NCBI GenBank assembly: GCA_038827615.1
Contig: JAWBNK010000001.1
Span: 930,290-994,289 of the forward strand
Length of the DNA stretch: 64,000 nt
Origin: Thermosphaera sp.
GTDB taxonomy: Archaea > Thermoproteota > Thermoprotei_A > Sulfolobales > Desulfurococcaceae
Direction: 5' to 3'
Made by a program: the position numbers and the translations under genes. The notes under the pieces are model-generated. The model was not told the origin of the DNA and searched no databases. It saw only the letters and a program-made list of their open reading frames with translations. Positions 35,307-42,994 of the stretch are shown here, one piece after another (positions within the stretch are counted from its first letter, which is position 1; every line of letters starts with the position of its first letter).

Positions 35307-36432
35307 CGCTACTTCTCCTCTTCCTTGAGGCGTAGAGAATAATTAATGCTGTTGAAGCCGTGGCGACAGCTACAACTATAATTACTGACCCGTTACTACC
35401 TCCCTCCCCACTAAGTGGCAGTGGGCTAGTAGCTGTCTCATGAAGTGTCGTAGAAGAGTATGGAGTTGTCGTTTCCAATGTGGTAGTTGTAAAGGTGATT
35501 AGAGTGGGGGTAGGGGTTGTCAACGTAGTAGTCAACAACGTCTCAACGTATTTTAAAGGCAGATAATCGATATTGTTCTCCTCGAGTACGAAGGGAGTGT
35601 CGCAAACCCCGTCTCTATCGCCGTCCCCACACGTCTCCGAGAATCCGAATCCATCCGGGTTGAACCAGGCATTACCCCCCATCAAGCTCCCACCGATGAT
35701 GTTTACTCCCGGTTGTAGGCTAGCGTTCCAATCATTATAGTGTGTGACTGAGATGGCCCAGTTGGTAGTGCTATTGAACAAGTTGTTATAGATCAAGTTA
35801 TCCCTCGACCCCCAGAGGTATACGCTCTGCTCGCTCGCGTTGAAGACTGAGTTGTTGAATATTTTATTGTTGTCCGAGCTGTCCAGGTATATGCCCGTTT
35901 TTGAATACGCTATGAGGTTGTGGTTAACAGTATTATTGTCCGAGTCCACCAAGGAGACTGCTTCTCCACTAATGTTCATAAAGGTGTTGTAGAATAATTT
36001 ATTATAGTTCGAGTCCAGGAGCCCTAGTCCCTCACCATTTATCCCAGTTAGCGTGTTGTTGAAAATTGACGCGTACACAGGCCCGAGGAGATCTATCCCG
36101 CAGTGATAGCTGGATATATGAAGGTTCGTCAACGTGATGTTGAACCCGTCTATGACGTAGATCCCTATGCCGACACCAGCTCCCGTGAGCGAGTATCCGG
36201 CGCCATCCACTACCACGTTGCTCGCAGTGATTCTTATACAGTAGTCCTTACTGTCTTGGAGCCCTGTAATGTTCGTAAAAAGCCTGTAACTACCTTGAGC
36301 AGTTATATCCACGCATCCTATTACTTCATATGTGCTAATGTCCTCCCCGATAGTAACGTTCAAGCTCAAGCCCGTGGACGTTGCGAAAAACCCCAGCAAC
36401 AATACGCAAGCAAGCAATGTCTTAAATCTCAT
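35299..36432 (-). CDS. Cell-surface beta-helix protein with C-terminal membrane anchor
   Basis: An N-terminal signal peptide (MRFKTLLACVLLLGFFATSTGLS) leads into right-handed beta-helix repeats of the NosD/CASH type (NNTLTGINGEGLGLLDSNYN, then NTFMNISGEAVSLVDSDNNT). A Thr/Ser-rich stalk with several TTT and TP runs follows, then a single membrane helix (SVIIVVAVATASTALIILYA) and a short basic tail. It is therefore displayed outside the cell and anchored in the membrane. Ligand unknown; such folds bind or cut polysaccharides. I chose ATG 36432 over 36495 because TTAATTAAT at 36466-36474 is a likely TATA box. Confidence 0.8.
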   Translation of the reverse strand: MRFKTLLACVLLLGFFATSTGLSLNVTIGEDISTYEVIGCVDITAQGSYRLFTNITGLQDSKDYCIRITASNVVVDGAGYSLTGAGVGIGIYVIDGFNITLTNLHISSYHCGIDLLGPVYASIFNNTLTGINGEGLGLLDSNYNKLFYNTFMNISGEAVSLVDSDNNTVNHNLIAYSKTGIYLDSSDNNKIFNNSVFNASEQSVYLWGSRDNLIYNNLFNSTTNWAISVTHYNDWNASLQPGVNIIGGSLMGGNAWFNPDGFGFSETCGDGDRDGVCDTPFVLEENNIDYLPLKYVETLLTTTLTTPTPTLITFTTTTLETTTPYSSTTLHETATSPLPLSGEGGSNGSVIIVVAVATASTALIILYASRKRRSSGH

Positions 36433-36812
36433 AAAGATTCGCACATAATTATCCTGAATGCCGAGATTAATTAACGTTTGTCTCAAATCATACATACGAA
36501 TCCTTCTTTGAAAACCCAGGGAAACCAGAGAATATAATTTCTTCTGTACGAATTAACTTTATTCCATTCTAGTTTTAATCGTCCTAGCCACACTGTAAGG
36601 CAATAAACCAATGGCTTTTTCATCCTCAGGAACTAATCAGGCCTTTTGATTCCAAATACCTAACCCGACCATTGACCCGTGAAGCTTGGAGAATCTTTAC
36701 TCAAGTATTCCTATCATCAAAAAGTATCTCGGATTATCCCGATAAGACCATGTCCTCACGATTTTTTCCACCCGCAGGCAGGGTAAAATATTGTGGGAAG
36801 AGGGAAGATTAT
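36433..36812. other. Intergenic region between beta-helix gene and tRNA-Gly
   Basis: About 380 bases without a convincing gene. It contains the beta-helix promoter (TATA at 36466-36474) and AT-rich sequence. One stretch, CCCAGGGAAACCAGAG at about 36515-36530, faintly recalls archaeal origin boxes, but it is single. Only short frames with no ribosome sites are open, and no C/D box RNA pattern was found. Confidence 0.5.
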
Positions 36813-36888
36813 TGCGGCGGCCGGGATTTGAACCCGGGATCTCCGGCTTGGGGGGCCGGCGTCCTAGTCCAGGCTAGACGACCGCCGC
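36813..36888 (-). tRNA. tRNA-Gly (CCC)
   Basis: The acceptor stem GCGGCGG/CCGCCGC carries discriminator A. The D stem is GTCT/GGAC, the anticodon stem CCGGC/GCCGG and the T arm CCGGG-TTCAAAT-CCCGG. The 7-base anticodon loop is CCCCCAA, giving anticodon CCC at 36850-36852, intronless. Position 33 is then C (36853), where T is nearly universal. CCA is not encoded. A TATA box lies 31 bases upstream. Confidence 0.94.
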
Positions 36889-36914
36889 GCCAGGTTATTT
36901 TGATAGAAGTTTGG

Positions 36915-36922
36915 GTTTAAAA
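36915..36922 (-). promoter_or_regulatory. TATA box of tRNA-Gly
   Basis: Minus-strand TTTTAAAC is centred about 31 bases before the first tRNA base at 36888, the same spacing as at tRNA-Pro. Confidence 0.55.
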
Positions 36923-36938
36923 TCTTTGAATATGTTCT

Positions 36939-37250
36939 TTACCGGGCTGGGATGTATATTGGTGTTCTGCGCCCGCCGCTGTAGAGAGTGAGAATGCCTT
37001 TCCTCTCGGCTTCCCTCAGAATCCTCCTGGCTACGCTGATCTTGATGTTCAACTGGTTTGCGAGAGTGTAGGGTGTATAGTATTTGACATCGCTCTTCTT
37101 TACTTCTTTCTCAAGTCTTTTGAGAATATCCTCTGTGGGCTGGTAGATGTTGGCTAAGTGTATTTTTGCCTCTCCAGCCTCTTTCTCCTTTACTTGCTTC
37201 TCCGGCTTAGCCTTCTTCTGCGCGGACACTCCACTCACCCTGTTAAACAT
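36939..37250 (-). CDS. rps25e: Small ribosomal subunit protein S25e
   Basis: The C-terminal winged-helix part YYTPYTLANQLNIKISVARR...LYSGGRRTPIYIP is diagnostic of S25e, found in archaea and eukaryotes but not bacteria. The first 40 residues are a charged, Lys/Glu-rich extension (QKKAKPEKQVKEKEAGEAK) typical of archaeal versions. Length is 103 residues. It is transcribed toward tRNA-Gly and lies only 35 bases from the DUF998 gene upstream. Confidence 0.93.
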   Translation of the reverse strand: MFNRVSGVSAQKKAKPEKQVKEKEAGEAKIHLANIYQPTEDILKRLEKEVKKSDVKYYTPYTLANQLNIKISVARRILREAERKGILTLYSGGRRTPIYIPAR

Positions 37251-37285
37251 CTACTCTTATGGATAGAGCTTTAAGGGTTTTTAAT

Positions 37286-37828
37286 TTATTCCTTCTTAAA
37301 CCCTTCCATGTAAACGTCGAGATAGAATGGTATCACAGCGAAGATGGATATTAGCTCCGGAATGGCTGCTCCCCGGGGAGCTCTTACTGTGAAGTGCAAC
37401 GCCCACCCTGTGATGGACGCGATTATTCCTATTAGGGATGCATTCCTCCTCCATCCATCCGTTCTCGACGAGTAGTATACGAGGAATGATAGGAGGATTA
37501 TGAAGAAGATGATTGAAACTATGAAATGAGCCAGCCCATAAACCTCATCGAAGACTCCCACTAAGGCTAGGGAGAAGCCCGCTGAACCCATTAGGATCCT
37601 AAATCCCCTCTCAACTCTTGAGGCGATAAGGGAGGTCGTGTAAAGTAGAAATCCCCCTATTAAGAGTCCGAGGTTGAATATGATAGCTACGTTGCTCTTC
37701 GTAGCATGCCCCAGGTCGCTTAACGCGTTGTCCAACAGGTTGAACCAACCGGAGAGTGCTGCTGCCAAGGTTATGAATGCCAGTGGGGTAGCTATGGATA
37801 CTATTGGAGTCAGCTGTTTAACCTTCAT
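37286..37828 (-). CDS. DUF998-family membrane protein
   Basis: The protein has about six hydrophobic segments, starting TPIVSIATPLAFITLAAALSGWFN and including the DUF998 hallmark NALSDLGH after the first helix. Function unknown. ATG 37828 (MKVKQLTPIV) gives about 180 residues and a normal N-terminus. The open frame extends to 37888, but an AT-rich TATA-like stretch near 37860 would lie inside it. It is in the same orientation as the ABC-2 genes upstream. Confidence 0.78.
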   Translation of the reverse strand: MKVKQLTPIVSIATPLAFITLAAALSGWFNLLDNALSDLGHATKSNVAIIFNLGLLIGGFLLYTTSLIASRVERGFRILMGSAGFSLALVGVFDEVYGLAHFIVSIIFFIILLSFLVYYSSRTDGWRRNASLIGIIASITGWALHFTVRAPRGAAIPELISIFAVIPFYLDVYMEGFKKE

Positions 37829-37884
37829 AAAACGGCCCCAACGTATCATATTCGTTTCACAATATATTAATATTTGGCTGATTA

Positions 37885-38655
37885 TCAATCCCTGAGCAAA
37901 TTCCTAATATATAGCCTGTACGCTAGTATCGCTATGATCGCGCTCCATAAAGTGAGACCTATAAAGTTATATAATGGGTCTATGGAAACATCGTACTGGA
38001 ACGCCCACCTGTAAATATTAGTAGCCATTGTGAGCGGGGAGTAGTTAACGATCGGTGCGAGGGGGCCCAGCCTCAAAGCTATTACAGCCTGCGGGTAGAA
38101 AATATTGGAGACAAAGAACAACATGTAGTAGGTGAGGGATCTAATCGTTGCCTGCAGATTGAAATCCCTGGTCACGGTTGAAAGAGAGATCGATATGCTG
38201 GACATGGTTAATGCTACCAGGAAAGACGTTGGTAATATGTAAGCCCATCCCCTCGGAGTCGGCACTGTAAGGATTATGGTGGCGAACAAGAGGAAGCCCG
38301 CTTGATACATCAATCCTCTCAAAGCACCTCCCAACAACCTACCAATAATCAAGCTCTCCCTTCGAACCGGCAGAGTCAAGAGGTAGTGAGTCACCTCTCT
38401 CCTCAATTCGACGCCAACTTCTCTCCCAATACTGAAGGAGGAAATGAATAATGATAGGCATAAAATCCCTGGGGTTACGAATCGAACATAATCAGGGATG
38501 AGCTGCCTATTCACTACTCCGTTGAATATCAAGCCGAAAATCAGTATGTCAGCCAGGTTCATAGCTACTTGACCAGCGAGCCAATACTTGTAGCGCCAAA
38601 ACCTTGCTAAATCCCTCCTTGCAATGAGAAGTATGTTCAACACCTCTGCTCTCAC
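37885..38655 (-). CDS. ABC-2 type exporter permease
   Basis: This 256-residue protein has six hydrophobic segments typical of ABC-2 permeases, with FVTPGILCLSLFISSFSIGREVGVELRREVTHYLLTLPV as the family-characteristic region after helix 2. It overlaps the second permease gene by 4 bases. The two permeases and the ATPase upstream would form one exporter, of the class that handles antibiotics, lipids or polysaccharides. Substrate not shown. Confidence 0.85.
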   Translation of the reverse strand: MRAEVLNILLIARRDLARFWRYKYWLAGQVAMNLADILIFGLIFNGVVNRQLIPDYVRFVTPGILCLSLFISSFSIGREVGVELRREVTHYLLTLPVRRESLIIGRLLGGALRGLMYQAGFLLFATIILTVPTPRGWAYILPTSFLVALTMSSISISLSTVTRDFNLQATIRSLTYYMLFFVSNIFYPQAVIALRLGPLAPIVNYSPLTMATNIYRWAFQYDVSIDPLYNFIGLTLWSAIIAILAYRLYIRNLLRD

Positions 38656-39443
38656 TTCACACCACCTGCCTCGAGCTTTTTCTCGAACAGCTCAATCGCG
38701 ACTACTAGGAGGCCGAGGCTTAGGCCGAGCACGTAGAAGAGGGATTCGACGGGGGAAAACTGTGTTAGAGTATACCCAGGTATGAGAAGGGCTCTGAGAA
38801 AATCAGCGAAGTGCGTTAGGGGATTCATGAGGGCTGAATAGTAATAAGCTTCGATACCTATGGCCTTTATGATCGGTAAGGGGTAAAAGATTGAGCTCAG
38901 CCTCACCAGTATTGCGTCTATGGTGCCGAAAAATATGTCCGTGGTATCAGTTGATTTAAGCTTCATGACAACTAGGACGACGAAGCTCACGACGCCTGTT
39001 GAGAATGCGAAAGCTGATGCAACCGATATTAAAAGGCTCGGGAGGTCTATGCGTCCTATGAGAAGTAGTATGAACATCATCATTGGGATTGTGAACGCGA
39101 GGGTCGATATCGAGCCTCCTAGAACTCGTCCAATGGCGAGAATGCTTCTCTTTACGGGTAGCGATAGGTGATAATCTATTATGCCATCATCGAACTCGTC
39201 TGCTATCACGTAAGCTCTAGCAATGCTTGCTGAGTACAGAAGGGCTGAGTAGAGGCCTAATAAGTAGAAGTTATAGTAATCGACGCCTATGTCTGGACGA
39301 GCGAGTCTCGATATTGCATATCCAAACACAAGGGATTGTATAACAAACCACGCAGTCCTCATGGCTATGAAGGCTTTCTGCCTTCTAAGCTTCATTAAAT
39401 CCCATTCAACGACTCTTAATACGTTTCTCGCAACCTCTAACAT
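38652..39443 (-). CDS. ABC-2 type exporter permease
   Basis: The 263-residue permease resembles its downstream partner: YNFYLLGLYSALLYSASIARAYVIADEFDDGIIDYHLSLPVKRS followed by several helices. The acidic ADEFDDG loop and the LPVKR motif correspond to the RREV..LLTLPV region of the partner, suggesting the two form a heterodimer that arose by duplication. It starts 4 bases after the ATPase gene ends. Confidence 0.85.
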   Translation of the reverse strand: MLEVARNVLRVVEWDLMKLRRQKAFIAMRTAWFVIQSLVFGYAISRLARPDIGVDYYNFYLLGLYSALLYSASIARAYVIADEFDDGIIDYHLSLPVKRSILAIGRVLGGSISTLAFTIPMMMFILLLIGRIDLPSLLISVASAFAFSTGVVSFVVLVVMKLKSTDTTDIFFGTIDAILVRLSSIFYPLPIIKAIGIEAYYYSALMNPLTHFADFLRALLIPGYTLTQFSPVESLFYVLGLSLGLLVVAIELFEKKLEAGGVK

Positions 39444-39447
39444 TAAA

Positions 39448-40398
39448 CTATTCCCTCAGTTTAGCACCTGTTATATACATGAAGACGTCGTCGAGCGTTG
39501 GCTCCTTAATCATTATCCTCTTTACAGAAACGCCCCTCTTCCTCAAATATTCCAGGATTTCCAGCGATTTCTCCTCGCCTTTATTCATGAATATCCGGAT
39601 CACGTTGTTGTTGGCTTCCGTCTTCCCATATACCGATAAATCGTTGATCAAACTAGTGGATAAGTGTTGCTCCTCGATGGTGATCTCTAAGATGTCTCCC
39701 CCCGGGATCGTGTCCTTTAGCTCGTCGATACTGCCGACTTTCCTCAGCTTACCCCTGTAGATTATTCCTATCCTCTCGCAAACCCTTTCAGCCTCGAACA
39801 TGTCGTTAGTGGCAATTATTATTGTCGTGCCATTATCTCTCATCTTCTTGATGATCCCCCAGAGCACGTGTTTAGTAATAACGTCCACCTGCGCAGTGGG
39901 CTCGTCGAGAATTGCAAGCCTTGGTTTTTGAATCAACACTTTGGCCAGCTCCACCTTCTTCCTAGTTCCCCCGCTCAGCTGGTAGAAATACTTGTTCCTA
40001 TGCTCCCACAACCCGAGCTCCTCCATTACATCTTTAACAACCGATTTAGCCTCACTACTACTATAGCCCGAGATCTTAGCATGCCAGAGGAGGAGGTCCC
40101 AAGGCTTGTCTATCCACATGGCTTTAGGCTCCTGGAAAGCAATGCCAATGAGCTTCCTCACCACGTAGTCTTCTCTAACAACACTGTGACCATAGACTAA
40201 AATATCTCCACTCGTGGGCTTGTAGACAGTCGAAATCGTTAACAATGTCGTTGTCTTCCCTGAACCGTTCGGGCCGAGTAGGCCAAATATCTCTCCATCA
40301 TAAATATCAAGATTCAATTCATCTACGGCGACTGTCTTATCAAACCTCTTGGTGAAATCTCTTATCTCGACAGCCTTCTCAACCATATAGTCCGCCAT
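39448..40398 (-). CDS. ABC transporter ATP-binding protein
   Basis: The nucleotide-binding domain has Walker A GPNGSGKTT near residue 40, Q-loop FQEPKAM, signature LSGGTRKKVELAK near 142 and Walker B RLAILDEPTAQVD, then a C-terminal extension of about 100 residues as in drug-exporter (CcmA/DrrA) types. It heads the ATPase-permease-permease operon. It is divergent from the antiporter operon with only about 55 bases between starts, so the two promoters overlap. Confidence 0.93.
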   Translation of the reverse strand: MADYMVEKAVEIRDFTKRFDKTVAVDELNLDIYDGEIFGLLGPNGSGKTTTLLTISTVYKPTSGDILVYGHSVVREDYVVRKLIGIAFQEPKAMWIDKPWDLLLWHAKISGYSSSEAKSVVKDVMEELGLWEHRNKYFYQLSGGTRKKVELAKVLIQKPRLAILDEPTAQVDVITKHVLWGIIKKMRDNGTTIIIATNDMFEAERVCERIGIIYRGKLRKVGSIDELKDTIPGGDILEITIEEQHLSTSLINDLSVYGKTEANNNVIRIFMNKGEEKSLEILEYLRKRGVSVKRIMIKEPTLDDVFMYITGAKLRE

Positions 40399-40453
40399 TA
40401 ACGGGATGATTTATTTACCCATGCCTTTTTTAAAATTAAAGGGTGCCGATTCA

Positions 40454-40729
40454 ATGGTTGACTTAACGTTAGTATTGCTTGCAAGCGCTCCATTATACCT
40501 TGCCGCTGTCGTGTTATATGCTGTAAGGCTTGTAAAAGGGCCCACCATCCCCGACATGGTTCTCGCCGTGGACTGCATAGCTTTCGACCTAGCAGTGTTT
40601 CTCATCATAATAGCTCTATACTACCGCACCCCTCTTCTCATTGCTCCTTCGATCGTTCTTGCTCTTTGGGCGTATCTTTTAGATGTCTTTATTTCCAAGC
40701 ACTTGATCTCTAAAGAGGTGGGAGAGTAA
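40454..40729 (+). CDS. mnhF: Mrp antiporter subunit MnhF
   Basis: A small membrane protein of about 91 residues with three helices contains RLVKGPTIPDMVLAVDCIAFDLAVFLI, the MnhF/MbhB signature. The frame opens at 40406, but ATG 40454 gives the normal N-terminus (MVDLTLVLLASAPLYL) and avoids the divergent promoter. It is the first gene of a seven-gene Mrp-like operon and ends overlapping mnhG as TAATG. Confidence 0.85.
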   Translation: MVDLTLVLLASAPLYLAAVVLYAVRLVKGPTIPDMVLAVDCIAFDLAVFLIIIALYYRTPLLIAPSIVLALWAYLLDVFISKHLISKEVGE

Positions 40730-41085
40730 TGCTTGACCAATTTTTATTCTGGATAGGATCAATACTACTTTTCGCAGGAGGGGTTTTTGACCTCCTAGCC
40801 TCCATAGGCCTCCTCAGGTTTCCCAACTTTTATGTAAGGCTGCATGCAGCAACTATAGGAGCAGTATATGGCGCCTTCCTACCCCTTCTGGGCATATCCC
40901 TACTAGTTCTCTCCCTAGATGATTTCCCCGCTAAATACATGGTGGCCGGAGGCGCTTTCGTCACAGGAATAATAATCCTAATAGTTGCCCCTGTGGGGAG
41001 TCACGTGTTGGCTTATGCTGCTCACAAATCTAAAACCGTTCAATGGAAGCCCACGGTAGATCATTTGGAGGAGGACTCGCATTGA
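40729..41085 (+). CDS. mnhG: Mrp antiporter subunit MnhG
   Basis: The 118-residue protein with three helices carries the MnhG/MbhC pattern GGVFDLLASIGLLRFPNFYVRLHAAT and GAFLPLLGISLLVL. This small subunit belongs to the multi-subunit cation/proton antiporter. The start overlaps the mnhF stop by one base, and the stop overlaps the next start as TTGA. Confidence 0.87.
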   Translation: MLDQFLFWIGSILLFAGGVFDLLASIGLLRFPNFYVRLHAATIGAVYGAFLPLLGISLLVLSLDDFPAKYMVAGGAFVTGIIILIVAPVGSHVLAYAAHKSKTVQWKPTVDHLEEDSH

Positions 41086-41348
41086 TCACTCTTATCCACT
41101 TACTGCTATCCTTTGCCAGCCTCCTAGCAATAGCATTTGTATTCCTAGCGATAACTGAGAAGGATTTGTTGAAAGCCATAGTTTTCTCGGCTGGGCAAAG
41201 CATCGCTTACAGCATCATCTTACAGCTATTTGTAGCCCCAGACGTACTCCTGGCATACATAGCTGTATCCGTGGGCATTTACTCAGCGCTACTCGTCTAC
41301 ATAGTTAGTAAAACGGAGAGGTTCGATGGAGGCGAGAGAAGTGGGTAG
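41082..41348 (+). CDS. MbhD/MnhA-C-terminus-like antiporter subunit (DUF4040)
   Basis: The product of about 88 residues has the LLAIAFVFLAITEKDLLKAIVFSAGQSIAYSIILQL region that matches MbhD of membrane-bound hydrogenases and the C-terminal part of MnhA. TTG 41082 overlaps the mnhG stop and follows GGAGGAGG at the right spacing; ATG 41043 would give an odd charged N-terminus. In Mrp and Mbh complexes this piece helps form the sodium-conducting part. Confidence 0.8.
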   Translation: MITLIHLLLSFASLLAIAFVFLAITEKDLLKAIVFSAGQSIAYSIILQLFVAPDVLLAYIAVSVGIYSALLVYIVSKTERFDGGERSG

Positions 41349-42102
41349 AAGAATGATCATCTTATTCGTAATTCTTGCCGTTTCACTATTGATAGCTCTC
41401 GCGATCTCTTACATGGAGTTGGTTGAACCAGTGAAGGAGTTAAAACCCTTAGGGCTATTCTACATTGAAAACTCTTATTTTGGGAACTATTCCTCGAAAA
41501 GCCCCGAGGCAGTTACAGCAATTGTTTGGGATTACAGAGGCTTAGACACTATTTACGAGTCCGCAGTGTTTTTCCTCGCAATAGTTGGAGGATTATCGAT
41601 ATTTAGGCTTACAAGAGAGCCGCCGAAAGAAGGCAAGCCATTAGGTTTGACAAGGATTTCGAGAAACGGGACAAAGATAGTTGCACTACTAATAATCAGC
41701 GTATCGGCGTCTATAGCTCTGCACGGACACTTAACACCTGGCGGAGGATTCCAAGGAGGATCCACCTTAGCAGTGGCTTCCATACTACTCATCCCAACAT
41801 TCTCGATAACACGCCTCCTCAGTGCAGGTGTTACTTCCACGAGACTGGTGATCGCGAGGAGCACGGCGATGACGTGCATAGGCTTAACGGCTGTCCTCCC
41901 GGTGATAAGGGGTCTCGAGCTTGTCACCAATACATCCCTTTACCCTGCAGAGGTCGGTGGTGTTTTGTTGAGCGGGAGCTTGTTTTTCTACAACTTGTTT
42001 GAATACTTGGCCGTGGGCTCGGGGTTCACTGCTGTCTTCCTGTACTTATCCACTTTCGAGCACGTTTACAAGGAGGAGATTCGTGAGGAGGTGGTGGCAT
42101 GA
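41326..42102 (+). CDS. Fused MbhE + MnhB (MbhF) antiporter subunit
   Basis: Residues 1-95 resemble MbhE: one N-terminal helix, then SPEAVTAIVWDYRGLDTIYESAVFFLA. Residues about 110-258 are MnhB/MbhF, recognisable by LHGHLTPGGGFQGGSTLAVAS near residue 140 and four helices. In Pyrococcus Mbh operons these are two genes; here one 258-residue frame covers both. It overlaps its upstream neighbour by 23 bases and mnhC by ATGA. Confidence 0.8.
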   Translation: MEAREVGRRMIILFVILAVSLLIALAISYMELVEPVKELKPLGLFYIENSYFGNYSSKSPEAVTAIVWDYRGLDTIYESAVFFLAIVGGLSIFRLTREPPKEGKPLGLTRISRNGTKIVALLIISVSASIALHGHLTPGGGFQGGSTLAVASILLIPTFSITRLLSAGVTSTRLVIARSTAMTCIGLTAVLPVIRGLELVTNTSLYPAEVGGVLLSGSLFFYNLFEYLAVGSGFTAVFLYLSTFEHVYKEEIREEVVA

Positions 42103-42503
42103 GCGAAGACGTTTTCGCATGGTCCATGGTATTGATAATGCTACTTGTGAATACCGTTATTTCAATCTACGGAATAATCTACAGGAGGAGTTTGACCAAG
42201 AAGCTCATAGCGTTAACGATTCTCAGCGACACAGCTAATCTGACCTTCATACTCATAGGGTACAGGTTCGTCCAGCCAGCTGTACCACCTGTTCTAACCC
42301 AGCTGAGTCTGGAAAACCTCGAGTACTTGAGGCAACATGCGGTTGACCCTCTGCCTCAGGCGTTAGTGTTAACAGGAATAGTCATCAGCATGGCGGTTAA
42401 CGCTCTAATTGCCTTCGGAATCATTCAAGCATTCCGCATTACAGGCTCGACCGATGCTAAAACTGTAGTGAAATACTTCAGCGAGGAGGCGGTGAAGGAA
42501 TGA
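42099..42503 (+). CDS. mnhC: Mrp antiporter subunit MnhC
   Basis: This protein of 134 residues with three helices is NuoK-like: NTVISIYGIIYRRSLTKKLIALTILSDTANLTFI, then DPLPQALVLTGIVISMAVNALIAFGI, the MnhC hallmark (PQALVLTAIVI). It overlaps both neighbours by 4 bases. The middle loop of about 30 residues (QPAVPPVLTQLSLENLEYLRQ) is longer than in bacterial MnhC. Confidence 0.88.
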   Translation: MSEDVFAWSMVLIMLLVNTVISIYGIIYRRSLTKKLIALTILSDTANLTFILIGYRFVQPAVPPVLTQLSLENLEYLRQHAVDPLPQALVLTGIVISMAVNALIAFGIIQAFRITGSTDAKTVVKYFSEEAVKE

Positions 42504-42985
42504 TCAAGCACGTTGCTGTAGCCTTAATAGTATTCATTGTTTACATTTTGTTCTCAGGTAGCATCACAATTTACGACGCTGTTACAGGGACGATAGTCGC
42601 TGCATTATGCAGTTATTTCATTACACCCTATATTGTTCAAAACGAGGGAAAACTCTGGCAACCCAAACGCCTGCTAACATTGATGGCTTACTTTGTAAAA
42701 TACATCACAATAATTGAGTTTAAAGCTCACATGGATGTTGTGAAAAGAATATTCACTCTTGAAATAAACCCGGGCATCGTGAAGATTCCATTAAAGGCCC
42801 AAAGCGATTGGGCTAGGCTCCTCGTAGCCTCCTCGATCACAAACACTCCTGGAACAGTAGTTGTAGACGAGAAAGACGGATATTTCTACGTGAACTGGAT
42901 AAACGTGACAACAACATCTCCCGAGGAGGCTAGGGTGATCATCAGCGAGGAGTTTGAGAGGGCTGCTGTAAAAATCTTCGATTAG
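42500..42985 (+). CDS. mnhE: Mrp antiporter subunit MnhE
   Basis: The 161-residue protein has two N-terminal helices and a soluble C-terminal domain with LLVASSITNTPGTVVVD, the MnhE/MbhA signature. The start overlaps the mnhC stop as ATGA. In most Mrp and Mbh operons mnhE comes first; here it is sixth, an altered order. Confidence 0.87.
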   Translation: MIKHVAVALIVFIVYILFSGSITIYDAVTGTIVAALCSYFITPYIVQNEGKLWQPKRLLTLMAYFVKYITIIEFKAHMDVVKRIFTLEINPGIVKIPLKAQSDWARLLVASSITNTPGTVVVDEKDGYFYVNWINVTTTSPEEARVIISEEFERAAVKIFD

Positions 42986-42994
42986 GTGGTTTGA

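Noticed and set aside
36514-36530. Possible origin recognition box (CCCAGGGAAACCAGAG)
   Set aside because: Single copy, weak match, no G-run, no repeats around it and far from orc1/cdc6.
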